Source: a virus
Strand: one strand, 5' to 3'
Virus record (IMG/VR): IMGVR_UViG_3300034198_005970
Span: 1-34,785 of that record
Length of the DNA: 34,785 bases
Shown: one piece after another, positions 14,054 to 23,400 of the stretch
Layout: every line of letters begins with the position of its first letter
Numbering within the stretch: position 1 is the first letter of the stretch
Made by a program: the position numbers and the translations under genes
The notes under the pieces: generated by a model
What the model saw: only the letters and a program-made list of their open reading frames with translations
Databases searched by the model: none
Told to the model about the DNA's origin: nothing

Positions 14054-14392
14054 TTATGATGTCGATGTTTCAATACCGTAAATATTTACGTTTACTGCTG
14101 TACCGCTTGAAGATACTACAAAGTTTGCACCGGGTTGAGCAACTATACCTGTACGTTCAAACACACCGTAACCAATGACAGCAGTTTGATATTCCACCGC
14201 TTCACTTGCTACTGGGAGAAGTACCGTGCTTCCTCCCATGTACATCCTAATGTTAACTGCTGTATTAGATGTGTTAGTAAAAGATACGTTATAGACACCA
14301 TAGTAACCTGATGGTACTGTGTACAATAATGTGCCTGATGCAATGCTACCTGCTGTTAGCTGGGTTGTTGCTTTTATTCCTGATCCTGCCAT
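14054..14392 (-). CDS. Small virion structural protein
   Basis: This is a 112-aa protein that is all beta by appearance: GTLLYTVPSGYYGVYNVSFT, NTAVNIRMYMGG and VNVNIYGIE. The pattern V-P-x-G-x-x-x-x-Y-x-x-x-F-x-N-T-x-x-x-x-V-N is frequent in small phage virion decoration or fibre-connecting proteins, but I cannot assign it to a named family. A CGGAGA site lies seven bases before the ATG. It begins 15 bases after the giant gene's stop, in the same transcription direction, so it is presumably co-transcribed with it. A 14-base palindrome lies inside its 3' end. Confidence 0.6.
   Translation of the reverse strand: MAGSGIKATTQLTAGSIASGTLLYTVPSGYYGVYNVSFTNTSNTAVNIRMYMGGSTVLLPVASEAVEYQTAVIGYGVFERTGIVAQPGANFVVSSSGTAVNVNIYGIETSTS
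14077..14090. repeat. 14-base perfect palindrome CGTAAATATTTACG
   Basis: This palindrome is within the 3' end of the 112-aa structural gene, 37 bases before the next start. It is too short and A+T-rich to be a strong terminator. It could bind a protein, or be chance. Confidence 0.3.
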
Positions 14393-14407
14393 GTTAATTC
14401 TCCGTTA

Positions 14408-17400
14408 TTATTTTTGGCTAAAGAATGCTAATGCTACTGGAGCACCATCTATTCCGCCGGTAAATGTCATCTTGCTTGATACAATAATTTGATTACCTGT
14501 TGTATTACTTATCGTATTATTAGCAATATAAATTTGCCCTGAAGTTAGTGTATTTACGTTCAATGAACTCGATCCACCTCCAATTTGGGCAGTAATGTAG
14601 CTCTTAATAGCCTTCTGCGTTGGAACTACGTTATCGCTATTAGCTGTAAAGTACGGATCTGTACTGAAACTTGTAATAGTTGCACTACCAGTTCCAACCG
14701 ATAAGTTACCTAATGACAAACTCTGCAATCCGCTTAGAGCAAATGCACTAGCATTCAATGTAGCAGTACCAGTCGACTGTTGAACTCCGAACAAGTTACC
14801 AACGTTAAAGTTACCGTCTTGGTCAGTTGATGTAAAGAACACACGGCCACCGCCAGTAGCATAAGATTGGTTAGCTTGGATAGCGTTACCTGGAATCACA
14901 AACGGATAGTTAGTTTGTGTTTGGTTTCCAGTACCAATATACAAGAAGTCATGTCCAGTTAAACGTACTTGGCTATATTTCAATCTTGTTGTAATTAAGT
15001 TATTGTGAGCTGGTGCTAACAATGTACTTAATGCAGGATTAATTTGGAATGTTGCTGTATACGCACCAGCTGTTCCTAAAACGTTTGAAACAGTTACTAG
15101 TTTGTACCATTGGCTACTTCCAGTAATACTTGCAAACTGTACGTTCGCTCCAGCAGTTGGAAGCGCATACAAATTACTTACGTTAATGTAGCTTGAATTT
15201 TGATACAAATCAGCATATCCGTCACCTAGGGTGTTTGCAGTAGCAGTAGCGTTTGCCAAACCTCTGTTTGTAAAACTTGGGTTAGCCAATGCTCCGTCGC
15301 CAACACGCACACGTACCGCCGCAGTATTAACCTTGTTAGGATCTATCTGTGTTGCTATCGGACCAGCTGTATATGTCATACTTAACGGTACTGTAGTTGA
15401 CAACGTTACTGCTGTTGTGCTACCTGCTGTTGCAGTTACACTAAATTGTGTACTAGTAACACTTGATCCAATAACATAGTAAGTTGTATTAGTTAATAAA
15501 TTACCATAAGCCGCACTAAACTCAATTGGTTGATTATTAGCTAAACTTGTTGACAAGTTAGTTGTATCATCAACTGTAATCAAGTTAGTTGATACTGTCG
15601 TAGCAGTAACGTTACCCTTAGGATATCCGCTGCCTGGTTCAACTAGACGAACTTCTATAACTACGTTACTAGCAACTTTCATACGTCCAGTTGTTTGTGC
15701 GCCTGTTCGTATACTTGCGGCTGCTGTGCCACTTGTGCTACTTACTGCCGCCCAGACTGGTTGTACACCAATTACTAAACTAGTAATGTTACTTGGGTTA
15801 CCAAATGTTAATGCGCTCCAGTTTGTACTAGAAGGCATTGTACGTAATGTCCATACTAGACCATCTGGACTAGTTGCCGCTACAGTTGTACCAGATGCTA
15901 TGGCAAAGAATAAGCCTTCTGCATAATAAACTTTAGTCCATGTATAAGTTGAACTTAGCACACTGGTAATTGTTCCAGAACATGCTGGACTTGCTACCCA
16001 GTTAGTGCCATAGTTAATTGTATAAGCGACTGCACCAGTTGCGGCTAACGCAACAAACTTATTATTACCGTAAGCAATACTAGTCCAAGTTGTTGAACTT
16101 GGAAGTGTTCCGCCAGCTACCCATGTAGAACCGTTATTAGATACAGAAGTTACGTTACCACCATTATTAATAGCAATAAATGTACCACCGGTATTACCAC
16201 CAGCACCATAAGTTACTGCTGAGTAATAACCAGCACTTAACGCTGTAATAGATCCTGATCTGCTAATCCAGTTTGCATAAGCAGTTGGACCGTTACTTGA
16301 AGCGGCTGTTGCTGTTCCACTTGCACCACCTACTGCTACATAAGTACCATTTCCGTAAACTAAACTATATAAGTTCAATACACTGATATAGTTTTGTGAA
16401 CCAGTCATTGCAGTCCATGTTGATCCGGCAGATGTTGGATTACTAAACGCAATATATGTACCAGTACTTGCAGTTGTACTCATTGCTAAGAATACTGCAC
16501 TAGTATCTGTTACTGTAACTATTGGAACAGTAGTATATCCGTATCCTGCTGTACTCACTGCCAATGCTGTTACTCCACCGTTTGAATAAGTAGGAGTTGC
16601 ACTAGCTTGAGTAGCAATGTAAGTAAGTACGGCTCCGCCGTATGTTACGTTAGTATATCCACTAGCTGTTGTATAATCAAATGTTGGTGTATTTGTAACG
16701 TTACTAGTCGAAGATACACAATAGTAAATTCTTCCAGCCGCTGTTTGATAATACGTACTAGCTATCAATGTTGTTGGTAAACTAGCAGTCGGATACGCTG
16801 TTGGAGTCAATCCTTGCGGTTGTGAAATAGTAACTGTTGGAGTACTGAAGTAATTTTTACCCCAAGTATTCATTGTTATACTACTTACAATACTAGTTAC
16901 TGCGGTTACTGTTGGTGCTGAAACATATCCAGAACCATTAATAGTCATAGTCACGCTAGTAATTACACCATTTAGAACTGTACATGTTGCTGTAGCACCA
17001 CTACCACTAGCACTTACAAACACGATGTTTGGTGGTGTTAGATAATTATAACCACCGCTAATAATGTTTACACTTACAATCTGTGTAGCACTAGTACCAG
17101 TACCAACCACTGCGGTTAATACTGCACCACTTCCGCCAAAGCCACCAATAACTGCTGTAGCAGTGGCGCCTTGGCCTCCACCGTAAATCACGTTATTCCA
17201 TGCTTGACTACTTGGTAAAGCGCCGCCTGAACTCCAACTTGTGCCATTTGATGAATAGCTAGTTGTTGTACCAGTTGTTGGAGTAGCTACAAAACGTCCG
17301 CCACCATACGCAACTGCACCATATGCTCCGCTAGTAATTGTTCTAGCAGTAGCAGTATATCCTGGAGCGGTATAGCTAATGCGTGGTTCAATAATATAGC

Positions 17401-20400
17401 CACTTGTTAAGTCTGTTTGGCTAACAATAGCAGTACCTGGAACCACATGGTCAAATCCAGCGGCATAAACTGCTGTACCACCTTGTGCAGTATAACTTAA
17501 ACTAGTTGCACTGCTTGTAATAGTTACAGTAGTTCCACTGAAAGGTGTAGTACTTACAGCAAATGCACTAGTTGTTAAGTTAGTTGCATTAACAAAATAT
17601 GTAGTACCTGTATCAATACCATTAAAACTTGAACCAAATGATATTGCTTGTCCTGCAACAAATGTATTAGTTGCTGTAATTAAGTTATTAACTGTTGAAA
17701 CTGCTGTTACTGTTGTACTTAAACTTGTCTGAAGTGTTGTAGTCACAGCTACAATGTTAGCATTGCTAGCTGTAATAGTTGCACCAGTTGCTACACTGAA
17801 TGATCCAGATGAAACACCTTGTACATAATATGCTGTAAGTGCAGATAAACCAGCTACCGCAGTTCCGAAGAAAATTGGCATGCCGTTATACATGTTTGCT
17901 GTACTTGATACAAATAATGTATTTTGTGTTCCAGTAATAGTTGTACTTGTTTGAGCAGTAGTTGTGTTAGTCTGCCATGTTGAACCGTTACCAGAACCAC
18001 TGATGTTAGCAGTAATGTAAACACCTGCGGCAATAGTACCACCTGTTAAGAACATACCTACAGCAATAGTGCCTGATACAGTGCCAACTGTCAATACACC
18101 GCCTGAGCTAATTGTGCTTGTTGACATAGTAGCTGTAGCATTTTGTGAAGCAGTTACTGAAAACGGTGCTACAGTATCACGAATAACCAATGCAACTTTA
18201 GTTGGGTTAGAGTAAGACAATATATTTGCATATTGCCCAACACCTGTACCAGCTATAATTTGAATACGCTCACCGTTATATGCGTTGGTCAACGCTTGAT
18301 CAGTAGCCGCAATAGTAAACGAATAGTTGTTACCTGTAACTTGTCCAACGTTAGTTGTTGTTGCATAGTTAGTACCACCAACACCGTTACCATCGTTTTT
18401 ATCAATCAAGCGTGTTTCGAATACTGCACCATCACGGAATTCGTCTTGGAATGCTGTGGCGTTATATCCTGATCCGCTAATACTTGGTACACTACTAGTA
18501 TAGTTACTACCAGCATTTTCATATTCAAAGCGTAATATTTGTGTTGTGCTATCTGTTACAACGTTAGTTATAAATGCTTGGTTTGCACGGTTATTTAAGT
18601 TACCAAATAATGGTACTTCAGTTGTATCAACACCTTCAGCAACAACACCATATGTACCATATGAACTGTTACCGTTAGTTGCACGTATACGTCCACCTAA
18701 ATCTGCCATATAACCAGCATAGCTATAGTAGTTAAACACTGAAACAAGTTCTGATAACGAACCTGCACCACTTGTTTGCCAACCAATACCATCACCGATA
18801 ATACATGTATAGTCGTTAGCTACCATTGAATGGTATCCGCCGGCATGTAATGCTCCGTCGACTTTAGCACCGATTGCGGCATAACCAAACATTGTACAGT
18901 TTTGTACATAGCAACTACGTGAATAAATCCAAGCATTACTATCGTTTGGACCAAATCCTGGGTCAAGACTTGTAAACGCACCGCCTGTTGGTCGTTTTGT
19001 TCCAAAAGTTACACTGGCATTGCCTAAGTAGCCTGTTAAACCTGTCATAGTCATATTACGAATGCCAGAGGCATTGCGTACTAACCACATATTACTGCCT
19101 GCGGAACCGTTAATTGAATTTAACAATACTTGAGCATAACGTAAACTTCTATAATTGCCTGTGTATTGTAAGTCATACACGATAGCATTTAAATAATATC
19201 CAATATCAGTTTGTGTAAGTGCAGTTGGAGCATAGTACGCTACAGTAAATGCCGGAGTTGCTACTGTTTGCAACTGAACTGTAGATCCAGTTGTACCTGT
19301 ATTAATATTAGTAAATCCTTCGCTAGTAGTTACTGTAAATGTTGTTGTACTTGGTACACTAGCAACATAGTATGTTGTACCTGCTGTTAATCCGCTACCA
19401 GTTACAAATCCAGTATATGTTACAGTACTAGTCATTGAACCACTTGTACCAACATTAAATAATGCCCCACCTGCGCTAATTGCAGATAACGTAATAACCC
19501 CAGCACTAGCTGTTAAGACATAGTATACCGATCCGGCAACTACGTTACCAAAACTAGTTCCAAATACTACTGTACCGTTTGGTACTAATCCTGTTATAGA
19601 GCTCACAGTGATGTTGGCACCTGCATAAGCTGTTGCTGTAGTTGATGCTGTTGTTCCTGCAAATTGTACAGGGTCATTTACTACTAAACTATGAGCTGAA
19701 CTAGTTGTAATAATGTTTGTGCTAGTTGCTACTGAACTTAGAGCATAAGTGTAAGTTGCCGCATAGTACGCAGTAACTTCGTTTTGTAAGAATGGGATAT
19801 TTGCACGTAATATCTCAGCACCTTCAATGATACCTAATGTATTATTGTAAGTTGTAGTACCATTCATAGCTGGTTGAACATACTGACTTGAACTCAAGTA
19901 ACTAATAATTGTGTTTATTGAGTTAGTAGCCGCAGTTAGTTGTGTAAGATAGGTAGCACTGTTCAATGTAACTGCCACTAAACTCTGTAAGTAGTTTAGT
20001 GCGGCAGTAGTCACTGTTAATTCATAGCCTTGTACTTTATAATCTTGTGTACGGTTGTATGCACGACCTGCTTGTACTGTGGCAAAATTACTGCCTAATA
20101 ATGTATCAAGGAACATTGCCAACGTTACGTTAAATACGTCTCGTTGTGTATATGTTGATAGGTATGTAAATGCTGTGTAGTTTGTATTGATATAGTTTAC
20201 AACACTTGTCTGATAAGATGCAACGTTTGAACTTACACTTGTCCATGCTGATAATGCTGTTGTACTAGCAGTATTCAACTGTGGCATATTAATAGTTTGC
20301 AATACAATTGATAAACCAGTACCACTAGTAAACGACGTTATCGCAGAACCATTATAACTTGTTGATAATTGGAACTGAGTAGTTGTTAAACCGGTGCTAA

Positions 20401-23400
20401 TGACATAGTATGCCGTTTGAGAACCAATAATAGTAGATGTTAAACCATTGCTACTTGTTTGTGGTATAACAATATCGCCTGCTGACAAACCGTGTGTGCC
20501 AGAAGTAAATGTAGTACCGGTAGTAATTGCTGTTACTGTTATTGTTGGTGCTCCAGAAGTCAATCCGTTTGATACAAAGTTTGTAACAATAGTAAACAAG
20601 TTACTGATAGTTGTAGCGTGTGTACTTGCGCCAATCAATCCAGCACCAACTTGCAATGTTAATGTAACTGCACTCTGCGCTGGGTATCCTGATGTTGTTG
20701 GAGTTGTATTAATTATAATAGCTTGTGCAAGATTACTGATGTAAGTAATTGTGTTTGCAAATGCTGTTCCAAATCCTGATGAAATTTGTGTACCGTATAA
20801 TGCTGAGTAGTAAGCCATACCAGCATTTTGACTGGCCCAGTTACCGCCGTATACTAAATCATAATGGATTGCATCTAAAATGTAACCCATGTCACGTTGT
20901 GTTTTAACAAGACTGTAGTTAGGGTTGGTAATTAAACCTGGATTGTTTGTATTAAAGTAAGCCACAGCTTCAGCAATTAGCAATGCACGGTTAGACTCTA
21001 ATAATCCAGCGGCTGCTGATGTGTCTGAATATGTAGCGTACTGAATACCGCCAGAATTTACTTGTGTAACTCTTATTACAATATCGTTAACCGGTGTTGA
21101 ACCGCCAATGCTTGTTCCAAGAATTTTAATTGTGTTACCAACAACATATCCAGTGCCTGCTGTAGTTGGTGTAATGGTATAGTTATAATAACCATTTCCG
21201 TTGTAAGCACGTACTATAGTGAATACTGCACTGCTACCAGTACCAGTTACGTTCGTACCGCTCACTGATGTATAAGTTGCACCACCTGATTGACTAGTAC
21301 TAGTAGAAGTTGTTGTCAATGCTGGCTGTGGCCATGTAATTTGTGGAGGAGCTGCTGGACCACCTTGCAAGTATGCAGTTAAATCATCGATAGTAGTTTG
21401 TATCTGAGCTACTGCACCGCTAGCCGCAATCTGTTTCATCTTGTAGTACATGAAGTTGATTGCACTTAATGTTGGTGCTAGCTCTCCGCTACTTGTACTA
21501 CGTAAGTTTGTAGCACTTGTATTAGCACGGTTAAATGCACGACCAATTTGAATAGCATTAAAGTTACTACCAAATACCATATCATAGGCAGTATAAGTAG
21601 CAATTAATGTAGCATCGCGGTTAATTAAGTTTGGATTAGTATACGATATTGCTTGATAATACTTGTAAACCCAATATTGTGCATCGCTAGCAATGTTAGA
21701 AATCAATCCACTAACTGTGTTGTATGCTGTTTGTAGTGAAACTGGTTGAGCACCAATGTATGGGCTAACAACAGCATCGGCTGTACCGTTTGCAATCCAG
21801 TTAATAACGTTTTGAATACGATCAGCCGCAAAGTTTCCTGCGGCTGGTGAACCAGTTCCACCTGCAATAACTTGAACAACGTTGTTACCAGATGTTGCTG
21901 AAAATGCCGCACCTTGGGCTACTGTAATGATAGCTGATTTTAAACGACCCAATGCTTGTTGATAAGCCGCAGATTGCGCACTAGTTATTTGCAATATGTT
22001 AATAGAATAATATGCACCGCCTGCAATTAAACTCTGTGTGTTACCACCGTATGTTAAATCATACAATACGCTATCTAAAATATAAGTGATATCCCTAACA
22101 CCTAAATTATACTGACCAGCTTGGCCGGTAAATCCACTTGAACCTGGGTTTAAAATCAAATACTGCAATGTTTCTGTAATTAAGAAATTATAGTTTTGAC
22201 GAATTTGAGCAACTGCATTTGCGTAACCAGTAGTTGCTCCTGTAGAATTTCCACCTGTTGTAGTAGCATATGCAGTATTAGTAATTGTGGCTGCACTATA
22301 TCCAGTTGGTTGTGGCATAACAATAGCTGGTTCTCCGCCAAGCCCGTTAGATGCCAATTGATAAACTATGTTAAAACTTGTTTGTAAGTTAGCAATTGCC
22401 GTTGTACTACCAGTGCTTGCCGCTGGCAAACTTGTTACTTGCGGAGTAGTATTTCCAGTTGTTGGGGTAATCGTAGTATTACTCATCAAGTTTGGAATTA
22501 AAGTTTTAATACGATTCAATGCTACAACTGCTTTAGGCACAACTGTGGCTAAAGTCACATCGGCTGCATACGGTTGTACAACTGTTGAACGTAATTCATC
22601 TCCAACTAGTGCCGTGTAAGCTGGCACATTGATTGGAAGAATTTCATTGTATGTACCAGTCTTAATACTAATAGTAGTAGTTGGATTGATAACTTGTGGT
22701 AATACATTGTTGGTTGTTCCTGCACTTAAACAACTTGTTAAATATCCAACAAGTGTTTGAGCTTTTGCTTGTGCTCCAGATTCAACTGTGTAGTTTGAGT
22801 TAATCTGTTGTTTAGCTTTTTCAGTTTGTACAGTACCGGCAACTGTTTGGCTACCTGTAGTTGAACTCAAGAAACTTACACTTCCTGAACTGCTTGCAGT
22901 AACTTGCCATGTGCCGTTATATCCAAGTGGAGTTACACCGGCAACTGTTACAAAGTTACCCACTGTAAATGCCGCGCCACTATATGTTATGGTAGCAACT
23001 GTACCAGTACCGCTTGCGCCAGTTGTTGCGATTGCTGGATTTAATGTTGTTTGATAGTTAGTACTAGGTGCAGTATTACCTAACACACTTGGAACTAGTG
23101 TATTTGATAGATAGTTTAAGGCACTATTAAATGGTGTTACATCGTAAGTATTAACACCTGACACAAACGCAGAACCGGTTGAATTAAAATATGATTGTAC
23201 ATTAGTTGTTGTCTGGTATGTCCCGTTGTGTGTAATATCAAATATTAAGCCTTGAATAACTAATCCAGCATCTCTTTCAGTTTTACTTGCAATGTAGTTA
23301 TAAGTTCCAATCATCGCTGTACCAGTACCGACTGTAAATAATGTTGGAACTAATGCATTAGCATAGCTAGTAGCAATAGTGAATGAAGTCGATGTTGGAA

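Noticed and set aside
14041-14073. Longer start for the 186-aa structural protein (MKHRHHNWSRK extension)
   Set aside because: It overlaps the upstream gene, while the inner ATG at 14040 has GGAG at seven bases and a typical structural-protein start.
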